Assembly (NCBI GenBank): GCA_949825025.1
Contig: OX463788.1
Span: 22,363,971 to 22,427,970 of the forward strand
Length of the DNA: 64,000 bases
Source: Siphlonurus alternatus
Taxonomy: Eukaryota; Arthropoda; Insecta; Ephemeroptera; Siphlonuridae
Direction of reading: 5' to 3'
The first letter of the stretch is position 1, and each line of letters opens with the position of its first letter. Shown here piece after piece: positions 13,327 through 24,896 of this stretch. The position numbers and the translations under genes are program-made. The notes beneath the pieces were generated by a model. That model had not been told where the DNA came from, searched no databases, and saw only the letters and a list, made by a program, of their open reading frames with translations.

Positions 13327-15607
13327 AAATTGGCAGTCAAATTGGTAATACCTCATGAGGAGGCGCTCAATGTCAGGCAGCTCTTTTAGAAGTTTACGAG
13401 CCTTCTCACACTCAGCAGGCATCTTCATGAGCGAAGAGATGGCCTGTTGGCGCTTGCTGATGGAATCCACTGAGCACAGGGGAGAGCACAGCCACTGACG
13501 CAGCAGTCTGCACACAACACAGATGTTCAGTAACACTTAATAAATTGAAAAAAAAAATCAATTACCTTTTGCCAAACGGTGTGCAGCAATTATCAAGTTT
13601 CCCCAACAGAGTGCCTTCTTTTCCTCCTGTTTCCGCATTGGCCACTACATCCATGTTTGTAAGTGCAGTTGCATCCAGCACCTGGAGGACAAATTAATAT
13701 TTTGAACAATTGTCAGGTTGATGGAAGGGAACAGCTTCAACTTTTATATTTTTCACCCGCACATATGCACAGCAGTAGCCGCCGGCATAAGCTGCGTGTA
13801 CTGCTACTGCATTGGACAACGTAATCCCCACTCTAAGGAGCTTTTTCATCATCAACTGTTGGGACTTGCTGGAACTTCTAGATGGCAAAGAGTGTTTGAC
13901 ATTTTTTTAGGTGAAGTAATTAGTAAGGGAAAGGGAACGCCAGAGTTATACCGCGATCGCAGCGCCTCTATATCAATATTCAAATTGTCCCACTCTATAG
14001 ATACCACGCAAGTCTCGGCAGTTTTATATTCAATTTATTTATAAATAATGAGTTAAATAATAACTGTTATGGTTGTTTTATTTATAAAACTTTATTTTCA
14101 TTGCTATAAAACATTTTTTGAAAGTTTTTAGTTTAGGTGGAGACTGGTGGAGTGGATTATAAGCATTGTTTTGGTTCATTAGTTAGCCTGTTTCATTCTC
14201 CAGTTGTTTAATAACCGACTAAAAAGGGATGTGTGAGACGTGTGAGTGTAAAAAATCGTGCAGTTATTATTCATTTACGTCACTCCCACTCTCATAATTG
14301 TCTTTTTTTTTTTGCTGTGAAGGTTTGTACTAGTGCATTAAGTTTATTTCTCGTTTTTTTAAAAAATCGGACGATTGGATTATAGAATTTTTCTAATGAC
14401 ACTGAAATGCAGGGTATGCTTGTTCACTAAATGGGTTCAGTTTCAATACACGTAACTCGGAACCTGGATCGTATTTGTATTGACGATATTTTAAGAGCTA
14501 ATAAACAACATAGAGGAGACCATTTTAAAATATGTTCGGAGGAAGAAATGAGAGTGGAAAATTTAACATTGGTGGCGTTATCTTACCCTTAACATTAGTT
14601 ATAATTCGAAAAAAATATAATGGCTTTCATCATTTGTTTTGATTTGCAAAAGTCCTAAATTTCATACTGTCAACTCAACTAGTATTTGTAAACTATGAAT
14701 GTTTGTATTGCTAGAACCACATCTATTAAAGACTATGCAAAGGGCGATATTGTTTGACTCCCAGTATAATATGATAATACGTACGGTCTCTTTTAATTAT
14801 ATTCATCAAACTGAAGTGTGTGCTTAACATTTATTGTTCAACCCTTTTTATGTCTACAGTGTTTGTGTCTATTATAATTGTATCTGTACACTATTTGTGT
14901 TCAATAAACCAAATTATTACAAAAATATAAAAGTTGAAGCCATATGAAAAAAATATTCAGAAAATGATGAATAAATTATAATAGCCTTAAGGTCCCGAAG
15001 AGTGTAAAAGTCCATTAACAATAAATGCTAGTTAAATAGTGTAAACAAACAAACCACAATAATAACAAAAAATATAAACTAATAACTGAACAAAATGCCG
15101 AAGCATGATAAATTTATTTTTCTTTTGTAACATACTACAATCACATATGAATATATCACAAATTGCTGTTACTAATGGACTTTTGCACTCTGCAGTCTGC
15201 ACGTTATTTCTTATGTACCATGTGAGCCCCAAGCTTGTTTGTAGAAGAGTTGTCTGCTTTGTCATGGGTGCTCAATCCTTGAGACTTGTAGAGCGAGAAG
15301 TTCTTGGTGCACATGAGCTGCATGTCCAGCTTGCTGTCTATCAGGTACCACAGACAAGCTCCGAGTGCACTAAGCGACAACTCACTCTCTGACACAGGCG
15401 TCCTTAGATCTTTGCCTTCAGTGGCTTGCACCAAAACATCAGGCCACTCAGTTGACTGGTTCTACAACAGGTTGTTATTGTTTTAAATCAATAATTTTAA
15501 TACTCTTGAGGATTAATGTCAGTAGGCTTCGTAGATGGTGAACCACTCTGAAAATTTCAGCAAACCTTCCTGACAACATGAAATAATTTTCCATCAGGGG
15601 GGGGGGG

Positions 15608-15638
<31 letters not shown>

Positions 15639-17365
15639 TTTTGAGATATCCAGCATTGGAATTAGCATTGTTTTAAATGGGGACTGTTGTGACTTTTAGT
15701 CAAATCAACATCTTTTTCACATGAAAAAAATACATAATTACTCAAAATCAACAAAAAAAATTTTTTTTTTTTTTTTTAATCAGCAAACCAACAGTTATTT
15801 TGTCCTTTATTTTATGGACTAAAAATATTTTCAGTTTATCATCAGAAAATATTGAGCAATGGCTGCCACGATAACATTAATCCTTAAAATATTACAGATT
15901 AATGAGCCTTAATTATATGACATTTTAAAGTTCAAACATTTTTTTTTTAACTTGTTAACTTTTTTCAGTATGCATAGAAATCTTAGAAAAAATGAAGAGA
16001 CACAATTAAATTGCCATTTAAACTAAACAGCAATAGAACTAAAACTTTTTCAATTGTTCAATTGTTCCGAGCTGCCCCTTTGATTTTAATAAGACTTGCA
16101 GGAACTTCAATGCAACTCCCGATCAATAGGTGGCATACAAAGATTGAAGTTAGTGAGATCGAAATCTAGATTGTCCCTTTGGATTTCCCCAAACCAATCA
16201 ATAAAATTCAAGAACATTTCCAAATTATCAACATTCATTGAATATTCATTCATTTATTTGTTGGATTTCTGGTTATAAAAATATCCTAAGACTCTTGTCA
16301 GTAAAAAAACAGTTAATTAAGCAAAGAATTTTTGTTTTAATTCTGTTAACATTTTTATTATAAAGTGGAATTTAAACTCATCCTCTCATAAAACCACAAC
16401 ATACCTCATCTTTCTTTCCAAAATAATTCTTTTCATTGAGTGTTTTCAAAGTTTCACTAGCAGTCAAAAATTCCGATTCTGCAGCTAAATTTTCCACAAT
16501 TGCAGAGCTTGCCATATTGGTGACAATATTTCTGGTTTCATCACTCACAGCACCTTTATTCAAGAGAACCTAAAGCAGATATATTATATTTAGAATCCAT
16601 ATTTTTGCATTGCTAATTACCAAGTTTACTCACATGAGCAGGTGGGAAATGAGCCAGCAGAGTACGTAGCTCTGACTTGTGCCTATCATCTTCAAACTGA
16701 CCGATGCAGAAGGATCCCAATGAGGTATCCACAAAACAAACTCCAAATTGAGATAAATTTTTATCACCCTCAATTTTCTAAAAGACAAAGAGTTTACATA
16801 TAATGACACTAACATTGAGTAAAGTATGCAAAGACATTAAATACCTTTTCAGTGATAGAGAGAAGATAGGCATTATCTGACGAAGTAGCATCACCTTCAA
16901 TGGCCAAATACATACGTGTTCCCTTGCTTGAAATCTGACAAACCTCCCTTTTTACAACACGATCAAACTTAGTAGGTGCTGCAACTAAACAGACAATAAT
17001 AATTATTAGAATTAATCAACAGCATTAAAAAATAATATTTATATTAGTGCTTCTACATAATCGAAAATTGCTACAAAGTTCATGCTACAAGACGCCATAG
17101 CACATATGGCTCTGTAAAAAATTGAGGTGAGCTTAATTTTTCTTTGCTATGCCGTAGCAAATTTTGATTATGTGAAAGCTCTAATAATAGGACTTGATCT
17201 TACTCATCTTGCAGCGATTTTGCATCATAGCAGGTGTTTCTGTCTGCTCTACCCTGGCCACTTTATAACCTTTCTCCACCAGCACCTTGGCATAGCGTGC
17301 ATAGCCAGCCTCTGGAAATCCTGAGTGAGCTGTTTCTGGGTGCTAAACATAAACATTGTCAATAC

Positions 17366-17399
<34 letters not shown>

Positions 17400-20300
17400 A
17401 TATATATATATATATATTATATTTGATATCATCAATATATATATTTACCTTCATGAATATGAGACCAAGTTCATTCACTCCGATAGCTGCATCCATGTGA
17501 TAAAGCTCATAGAACTTGCCAAGCTTTAGAAAAATTACGCAGTCAAAATGTTGGGCTTTGACATCCCACCACTGCTTCATTGCCTAATTAAAGATATTAG
17601 TTATTATTACAAAGTCAATGTTATAAAAACAATAATAATTTATTAATCAGACCACCAGATGCAAAACCAGACAATTGTCTTTTCCTGATAGGAGCTAAAG
17701 TACTAGTATTTTCCTCATCTAAATATCAAAAGTAATCTTTATATCAATAATTTGGTTTTGTGTCCTGGCATTTATACTAAAACTTACAGGTGTTAGCTTT
17801 CTCACAAAATCCGGAGGAACGTAAACAGTGCGAGGGTTGTAGTCGGGGTGGTCTGGACGTCTCTTATCAGCATCTCGAATCTTCTCAGGCTTCAAGAAGT
17901 CATACGACAAGTGAGCCCAACTGCGGTCTTGCAGACCTGCCTGCAGCTGCTTGCTATGCTGCTGAAACATGGGCAAAGTCAAGCTTCATAACAGGTTATC
18001 ACACACAAAATTATGCTAGTGAGAGTGTATCTAAAGGTTATACCCATCAGTTGCAATCAAGTTGCCATAGTTTAAATTCAACCTTGTTGTGGATCTATAT
18101 TTTGAATTGGTATTATTCTATTATTATAACATAATTTTTATGAACAGCAATTTACTAAAATGCTTTAACACTATTCTTTTTTTTATGTTCATTTTATTCT
18201 CCCTACTGTATTCATCTACTGGCCAGGAAATTTACATGACATGTACTAAAACATGAAACAATGTCTTAAAACTATTTATTATATTACAAAATTGAACAAA
18301 GTTGGTTGATGCAACACAATTCCACATGAGTTATTTTAATCTTATGATACCGTCAGCATAATCAAAGGAAATCCTAAGTTACAACATGTCACTAGAAAAC
18401 AGTAGACATTTTCTTTTGGTAAAAAGAAAAAATATTTTGAGTGAGAAAGCTAGCTCATTTGGTTTATTTACATCTTTCTCTTCTTTGCCAGCTGGTGCTG
18501 CACGCTTCGAAGATGCTTTGTTTCGAGCTGTGGGTTTTTTCTCTTCTTCCTCTTCCTCTGAACCTTCATACTCATCACTCTCCTCGCTCTCTACTACTTC
18601 CTCTTCCTCCGACTCATTGGACTCTCCCTCAGCCTTCCATTCGTCTTCAGAGTCATCTGAGCAACAACAACAAAAAACTATACACCTGGCCATTGTTCAA
18701 CTTGATTAATTGAAATGCAAGCATTTTGAGTGCCAAAGAAATTCCATAAAAATTGAATCTTTACCACAGAAAAAAAAAAAAAAAAAAAAAAGAAAAAGAA
18801 AAAAAGAAAAATTCTGTACTAATATTTACATGCATAAATACTGTATGCCTATATATGAGGACATACATAATATTATAAACAAACATTTGTATGGTGCCAA
18901 ATGTGCCAACCCACAGTTCAGCAAATTAAAAAATAAATTTAAAAATTAAAATTCTTTCTTGGCAACAGCAAAATTCAAAACATTTGCAATCTCATTTAAT
19001 AATTATGAGAACACAAGATGCAAAAAAATTAAGATCATTGAACTTTCAATAACAGTTATTTTTTTTCTTATCCTTTAACATGAAAAAGTAATTTTATCAC
19101 CATTGTTACTTGACAGGTCTGGAGACTGTCTTTTAATGATGAATACATGAAGTACCATATCGGTAATGGGGGCCAAGCTAAACTGTGCCTGTGCCACCAA
19201 AATGGCAATGTCGCACTTTTTCATTGGCTCGCGGCTCCCTTAGATGTCTGATTTAGCTTGAGCCCCAGTGAAAAATGCAGCATCTTGATTGAAATTTAGT
19301 ACGGCAAATACAATAGAGGCTTCAAGTGAGTGCGCTTGCGCTGCGCAACTGTCAACGCGAAGGTCCATCTTGCACTTGAAAATGAAGCAAAGTGTTTTTT
19401 CAACTTTTCTTGGTTACAGTATAAATCAAATAAAAAATCTAAATCTTGAATTATTTACTGTATTTTTCAGTTGGACCAAAGTTCCGTAAAGGAATTTTCT
19501 CTAAAAAATCTTATTCTTAGTGAAAAAAAAAAAAAATCACGTTTTTTTTTTTTTTTTTACATAGGTTTGGTGGGAACACCGAAAAATCAGCTGACTTGAA
19601 GCCTCTACTAGATTAATGGTTCCAGATTGCATAATATAGCAAATACAAAAATGTGTAAAATAAACAGCTATTGATGTACTAATGATGCACTTACCATGAG
19701 AGATTAACCTTTTCTTAGCAGCTGGCTTCTTGTCTGGACTATCATCATCTGTAAAGATAAGGTACACAGTGCATAACTTGAATTGATTAATTATTATTAT
19801 TATTCTAGGGAAGTAAACATACCGGTAAACATAATTCAACATTCATAATAAAGTTTGAAGTCAATATATCATAGTCAGAAAACATATTTTGTGTTGTCTA
19901 AGCAGCTGTAGCTAGGGGACTCCCCGGCTAAATCATTGCACTCAGTATAATTATTATCATATCAATGGCTGACCAATATGGCTTGGCAGCTTGAAAGGCA
20001 GGGGTGAGTTGTTTTGCTCCTCTACTCCTGCACTAGTACACAGTATGCCCGTATGTAATTTGTACGATACTGATGTAAATACTTTGGGGAGGGGAGGGAC
20101 TCCGTGACAGTAGACCAATAGAGATCACTGCCATCCTGTGAGTAGCGCTACAACTTCTAGCACGGTAGTAGTATAGAGGCGAAAAAATGCATTGTTAAGA
20201 TGGCGGGAAAACTTTGTCAACCAAGAGTTAGGTACGAAAAAAGTTAATATTTTCCACTGCCAAAACGTGGAATGTATCTTCTTTGCTTCAGTACAATTGT

Positions 20301-20928
20301 TTTCACTCTAGCATTGCTAAACAATACAGAGTAGAGAGATAAAGAGAGCTACCTCGGGTGTTTTGTGACGTCACTGCTGCTAAGCGATTGGTCGACTACA
20401 GAGAGGCGTGGACTGGGGTTCTACACTTCCAATTGCTAGAAGTTGCAGCGCTACTCACAGGATGGCAGTGATCTTTAAGGGAAATTGGCCTATTTTGACT
20501 ACAATACTTGCGTATATAGGTGAAAGCACCTATATATCGATGGTGTTCTGTCAAAAATGACTAACTTATTTTATCGCGTCCTTTCAAAAACGACTACAGT
20601 AACTCGTTTTATCGCGAGGCAAGATGGTCGGTTTTGCACTATGGGTTTCCAGGTATAAAAAAAATGTTTACCTAGAAACCCATAGTGCAAAAGCGTCCAT
20701 CTCGGCTCGCGATAGAACGAGTTAGTTGTTTTTGAGAGGACGCGATAAAATAAGATACTGTAGTCGTTTTTGACGGAACACCATCAATATGCATAATAAA
20801 TATGATATGTACTGTATGTATGCACATACCACACCTAGCTGTCATGTAAGCTTATCATTCCGGTATATACATATATAATATATGTTGTGCTGTTGTGTGT
20901 ATATAATGCATATTTTGTATTGCACATG

Positions 20929-20960
<32 letters not shown>

Positions 20961-21604
20961 CTGATGGCAAACATCTGAACACTACTGTTATCATTCATAT
21001 ATGCATATGCATACAGTATATTACATGAATAATATGCCTGCAATGTTATAACATATGATGTATGCCGGAGAGATAATATAACTATGCATATGCCCTACAC
21101 ATGGCATATGTACAGTACACAATGTATGCATACAGTACGCAACTATGCATAAGTACAGTATGCATATCATATCACCGATGACACCGATATATGATACCGA
21201 TCATACGTTTCATCGAAAAACGATAACTAACATACATACCTATAGCTGTATAATATACATACAATATGCATTATTATACATTATTATACTGATGTAATCA
21301 TAAAATATTTACAATCTATCGAGAATCTGTACGCACCATCATCAGATTCTACAATCCTGGTACGCTTCTTTGCAGACTGCCTCTTTTCCGATTTAGGTGT
21401 TTTCACCGACTGGCTAGTTGCTTTCTGTTTCTTATTATTAGATTTTCCATTTTCAGAAGGTGAAATATTCTTCTTTCTCTTCGGCTTCGGTGGTGTCTCG
21501 GCTGCAGCCACGGGTGCTTCGGTTTTGCCATTCTGAAGGCTTTCCTTCTTGCTGCCACCCTCAACTTTTTTAAAGTATGCAAACAGTGTATTCTTGTTCG
21601 ACAT
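6970..21604 (-). CDS. MSH6: MSH6, DNA mismatch repair MutS homologue (copy A, complete, 22 exons)
   Basis: MSH6 pairs with MSH2 in the nucleus (MutS-alpha) and recognises base mismatches and small loops. Exons, 5' to 3': 21604-21337, 19748-19695, 18656-18472, 17961-17788, 17583-17449, 17342-17204, 16978-16845, 16777-16634, 16569-16405, 15461-15219, 13681-13566, 13507-13352, 13148-12997, 12937-12828, 12322-12167, 11207-11073, 11011-10920, 10741-10615, 10400-10224, 10162-9985, 7940-7789, 7263-6970. All introns are GT-AG and all phases agree, giving 3486 nt (1161 residues plus stop). Visible features: a degenerate PCNA-binding box at residues 4-11 (Leu7, Tyr10, Phe11); a basic then acidic linker to about 169; the mismatch motif Phe251-Tyr-Glu253 in [10 protein letters not shown]; Walker [10 protein letters not shown] at 932-940; signature FFVEMSET at 988; Walker B ILMDEL at 1008; and STHYH in exon 21. 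The human protein is about 1360 residues; the difference is mainly a missing PWWP domain. The exon 4 acceptor could also lie 3 nt downstream (17958). Confidence 0.97.
8100..8466 (-). mobile_element. tRNA-derived SINE
   Basis: On the minus strand the head reads TAGTGTAGTGGTTAGTA (Pol III A box, about 8440-8456) and, about 45 nt later, CGGTTCGATTCCC (B box, about 8400-8413). A unique body of about 290 nt follows and ends in an AT-rich tail of TTATTA and TA repeats. It lies in intron 20 of MSH6 copy A. Unit B lacks the whole stretch that corresponds to about 8000-9775. Confidence 0.85.
9024..9082. repeat. (TTTA)n microsatellite
   Basis: About 14 TTTA units lie directly upstream of a SINE body. 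Confidence 0.92.
9083..9407 (+). mobile_element. SINE body with A-rich tail, same family as the 5S-headed SINE
   Basis: The core GGCTTTGGACATTGCTTTGG, then GTCCGTCCTGACTGAGG and GGCCGTGGCC, matches the body of the element at 34319-34660. It ends in GTGTATCCTTGT followed by an A-rich tail with C interruptions. The 5S-like head is not recognisable here. Fragments of the same body occur at 22553-22620, 24800-24896 and 26530-26560. Confidence 0.7.
12610..12757. repeat. Short repeat cluster in MSH6 intron 14
   Basis: The unit CTAACTCCATTGGTAAGCAA and its reverse complement occur several times in 150 bp, forming a compact hairpin array. Unit B keeps the same cluster at about 49520-49676, so it predates the duplication. 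Confidence 0.7.
14480..14588. mobile_element. Fragment of a TTAA-type MITE in MSH6 intron 10
   Basis: The right end, GGTGGCGTTATCTTACCC followed by TTAA, matches the ends of the palindromic family at 51257-51603 and 43179-43883. I could not find the left end. The same fragment is present in unit B, where a 276-bp hAT element is inserted just beside it at 56102. Confidence 0.55.
19316..19605. mobile_element. MITE in MSH6 intron 2, unit A
   Basis: Inverted ends GAGGCTTCAAGT are flanked by TA on both sides. The orthologous copy in unit B (61841-62130) shows that it predates the duplication. Confidence 0.65.
20122..20474. mobile_element. Terminal-inverted-repeat element in MSH6 intron 1, unit A
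   Basis: Near-perfect inverted repeats of 39 bp, starting AGATCACTGCCATCCTGTG, enclose about 275 bp with TGACGTCA and no coding content. It is conserved at 62647-62999 in unit B. Confidence 0.7.
20539..20785. mobile_element. Hairpin MITE in MSH6 intron 1, unit A
   Basis: Ends GATGGTGTTC are inverted. The inner part is a nearly perfect stem around TTTGCACTATGGGTTTCCAG with a small AT-rich loop near 20660. It is conserved at 63064-63313 in unit B. Confidence 0.75.
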
Positions 21605-21708
21605 TTTTACAGTACTTTATCAACAGCAAAAGTTACATTTAGCAAATTACAAATAATTTCACTGAATTAGATGCCTAAAATACACCGACATGTGTCGCAC
21701 AGATATTA

Positions 21709-21741
21709 GGCGCCAAAAAGGTGTCGGCCATAATATCGATA
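21709..21741 (-). promoter_or_regulatory. Possible E2F and DRE-like sites upstream of MSH6 copy A
   Basis: On the minus strand TTTGGCGCC (21709-21717) matches the E2F consensus TTTSSCGC about 105 bp upstream of the start codon. A palindromic TATCGATA at 21734-21741 matches the DRE of replication genes in flies. Mismatch-repair genes are S-phase genes in animals, so the pair is plausible. These are short motif matches only. Confidence 0.35.
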
Positions 21742-21805
21742 TTCAATTTATGAATATGAGCGCGATGAGCGCAAGACGCCGCAAGAAGCGGAACTTGGGT
21801 CTAGG

Positions 21806-22170
21806 CACAGCCGCACAGTACAGGAAAGATAGTAGCCAAACTCCCATACCTGCGCTACGGGGGAGCTGAAGTCAATTTTTGACACTTTTTGAATATTGGG
21901 TTAAGAGCTTACTTTTTTTTTGTAAAAAATACTAGATTTTTTTTCTAATATTTTAGTGAAAGTTCCACTGTGCTAGCTTTAATAATTTCCGAGTTAGAGC
22001 AGATTATAGTTGATTCTCCTATACCATAACATTGCAGGATGCCCCATTTGGTCGTGCCCCTTTCCTATGATTTTAACATTGCGGCGGACAAACATGCCGT
22101 TGACGCGAGCAGTTTTCGACTTCGATTCTAACATACGACTTTCTCTACTATCTTCTCTATATATACTGTG
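21806..22170. mobile_element. 365-bp MITE with 8-bp target duplication
   Basis: GGTCTAGG flanks it on both sides. The opposite palindrome arm (about 27020-27032) has a single uninterrupted copy, which is the empty site. The ends read CACAG inward, with AAGATAGTAG shared by both termini. A second copy of the family begins at 28380 and is split by a 7.3-kb insertion. Confidence 0.82.
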
Positions 22171-23118
22171 GGTCTAGGGAGCGACGATTTCCACGATTTC
22201 CAGACCAATGCGCACCGATGCGCATGCGCGGATTTCTTAGCGCAAATGTTTGAAATGTAAGAGACAACAAAATACCACCGTTTTTACTCCATATTATAAC
22301 AACATATTAAATAAATAAATAATGTTTTAACTATAAACTAATAAATACTAATATTTGTTAAACTAAATTTGCTTATATATGTTTTATCTTGCGTCTTGCA
22401 CAAATATATTAATTAATACATGTTATATTATTACATTTTAATTTTTAATATTATAATATAACTAATTATTTTTTACATTTAAATTTTAAGATTTCAATTA
22501 TTTCGATTTCTATATATTTATATAATTTTGTGAGAATACACTTTGAGGTGATACTGCATGGGGAACCGTGGAAAACCTCAGCCAGGGCGGGCACCTCTAT
22601 TTCTTTCAATGGACCAAAGTGATGTCCAAATAAATGTCTGTGAGATTCGAACCTCATACAATTATATAAGCATTGATCACTGCACTATTATATATATATA
22701 TATATATATATATGCATGGTTGGAAAGCGATTTTTTTTTATTTACGTACCCCATATAATAATATATAATAATTGTTTATTGGCTTATAAAAATACATATA
22801 GTTTGGAGGGAAAAATATTAATAAATAAAACTTATCAAAACCAATTATAATGCAAAAGACGAAAGTCGAATCCATACACAAAATGCGTAAATTCACCCAA
22901 AGAAAATAATATAATTCAGACAATAATATTGTAACTACATCGTCAAAATAATAAAATGAAAAGTTAAACAATTAATAAAACAACAAACACCTAATTGATA
23001 TACGCGTATCAATATATGCAAAAGCATATCACACATCAGGCAAATGATATATACCGGCCTTGCGGCCTTGCAGAGTCATCAGGCAAGGAATTGTAAGACC
23101 CTGACTATATAATACACC

Positions 23119-23898
23119 CAGTGGCGTAGCCAGGGGGGGGGGGGGTCGGGGTTTAACCCCCCCCCCATGAAGATCGAGTAGTGACTACATGGATATAAGA
23201 AAAAAGGAAAAATTATAGAAATTAATTTGAAAAAAAAAAAAGTTAAATAAAAAATTGATATTTAGGGGTATCAAGTTTAGTATAAGTCTTTCTTTAAAAT
23301 AAACAAATTATAAGTTAGTTTCTAATTTTAACATTTTAACAGGAAAAAGTGCGACTCATAAATAAATTTTTTATTTCCCTTACAAACTGCATGTGCATAT
23401 AACTACTATTGTATAAATAAAACGCTCTCACGTGTGCTGCACGTATTATACCTTCGTTTTTAATTGGTTGCTTCACGCACCCGGTGCAGACAAAATTTAA
23501 CAAAAATAAGAGAAGCAATTCCCTTTTTTATTTATTTATTTTTTACAATATCTTAATGATGTGAACTTGGATTATTAAATCAATTTTAAAAATTACTTGA
23601 TTTAATTAAAATGATTTACTCAAAGCTTTATTTATTATACGCACGTATTCAAAAGAAATTGAAAAATGGGGTGAAAAAAATATAAAATGTTAAAAAAATT
23701 GCATCAGGCCATATATTTTACCCTCTAATATAATAGTATTTTTCCATTATTTTACCCTAAAAAGGGGCGTGTCCTTAAAAAAATTGCACCTGCGGCGGGC
23801 TATTGGGGGACTTCGCCCCCCAAACCCCCCAGTGGGTTGTTCTCAATCTTTGTCCTGAAGATCCCCCCCCCCTTGGGCAAATCCTGGCTACGCCACTG
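23119..23898. mobile_element. hAT nonautonomous element, CAGTGGCGTAGCC family
   Basis: Inverted ends CAGTGGCGTAGCCAGG are a widespread hAT terminal sequence in metazoan genomes. A TATAATACAC direct repeat flanks both ends, 1-2 bases away (23108-23117 and 23901-23910). Poly-G and poly-C runs follow the ends. No transposase is encoded. Confidence 0.82.
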
Positions 23899-24594
23899 AA
23901 TATAATACACGGGGAAAAAAGAAGGAAGCGATATATGAGCAGATAAGCAGAATTTCCCATAGGTGTAGAGAGCACAATCTGACTATATCACGCAATACAA
24001 GGTCTACGCTAACTCCTTTTGACTGACACCCTCTCAGTGCTGAGAACACATTCAGATCATAACGACCGGCCTGAAAAACACTTACTATAAAAAAAGACGT
24101 ATATATATATATATATATCAATTTTGCACTTAGATCTCCCAAAAGCTTAATATGTCACACACTTGAAGCCTCTTCTCCTTTCATGTATATATAATCTCCC
24201 ATATATAGGAGCAACGCAATTAATTGTTACTTGAAACGATCACCCATCCAATTAGTAACCACACTCAACGTATATATATAGCTTGACTTCGGTGATATAA
24301 CGAGAACGCCAAGAAGCTCGATCTTTGAATAAAGCCTCGCGATCTTTGCGTATTTCAATTAACGTACCGTCAAACTGCCAGGATGATTTTCTACTGTGAC
24401 GCGCGCTACGATATACTGGCAAAAATTTCATTCACAAAAATGAAAAAAACACTTTTGTAAAAAAGTATTAAAAAATTACATAAAATTCAAGTATACTTTC
24501 AATAAGAAATAATTTTAAAAAAATTAAATATCGTGATCAAGATTCGAAATTTGAGGTTGCATGCGCGTGCACGGCACAATGCATTGACCCTCGG

Positions 24595-24896
24595 TTCTCG
24601 TTATATCACCGAAGTCAAGCTATATACGTTAAGTGTGGTTACTAATTGGATGGTTGCATATGACCGTTTCAAGTAACAATTACGTTCTGCTCCTACATAT
24701 GGGCGCAAGTAAATAAAAAAAAATCGCTTTCCAACCCATATATGCATACACATATAAAGCTAGTATATAATAGTGCAGTGATCGATGCACTTAATTGTAT
24801 GTGGTTCGATCGAATCCCCATGCACATGCAGTCTTTGGACATCACTTTGGTCCATTGGAAAAAATAGAGGTGCCCGCCCTGCTGGCTGCGGTTTTC
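24595..24896 (+). mobile_element. Degenerate 5S-headed SINE copy
   Basis: The head (ATCACCGAAGTCAAGC, then TGGTTACTAATTGGATGG) matches the 5S-like head at 34350-34408. The body (CTTTGGACATCACTTTGG, GTGCCCGCCCTG) matches the bodies at 9150 and 34480. Its inverted partner is split over 22553-22740 and 24180-24308. Confidence 0.65.

Larger units (their letters stand above)
479..21604. repeat. Segmental duplication, unit A (contains MSH6 copy A)
   Basis: From about 479 this DNA matches unit B (36881 onward) in the same orientation, through the downstream flank and all introns and exons of MSH6. The match continues to 21493, where unit B leaves the window, so the true upstream limit is unknown. 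The coordinate offset shifts in steps from about 36.8 kb to 42.5 kb, because each unit carries private insertions. Exons 8-10 and the ATPase exons are nearly identical between units, while exons 5, 6, 13 and 15-17 differ strongly. Confidence 0.93.

Noticed and set aside
15105..15392. Plus-strand 95-codon frame conserved in both units
   Set aside because: It is the antisense shadow of MSH6 exon 10; conservation comes from the duplicated exon.
18379..18693. Acidic 104-codon frame as a separate gene
   Set aside because: It is exon 3 of MSH6 copy A with intron read on both sides; splice sites and phase fit the gene.
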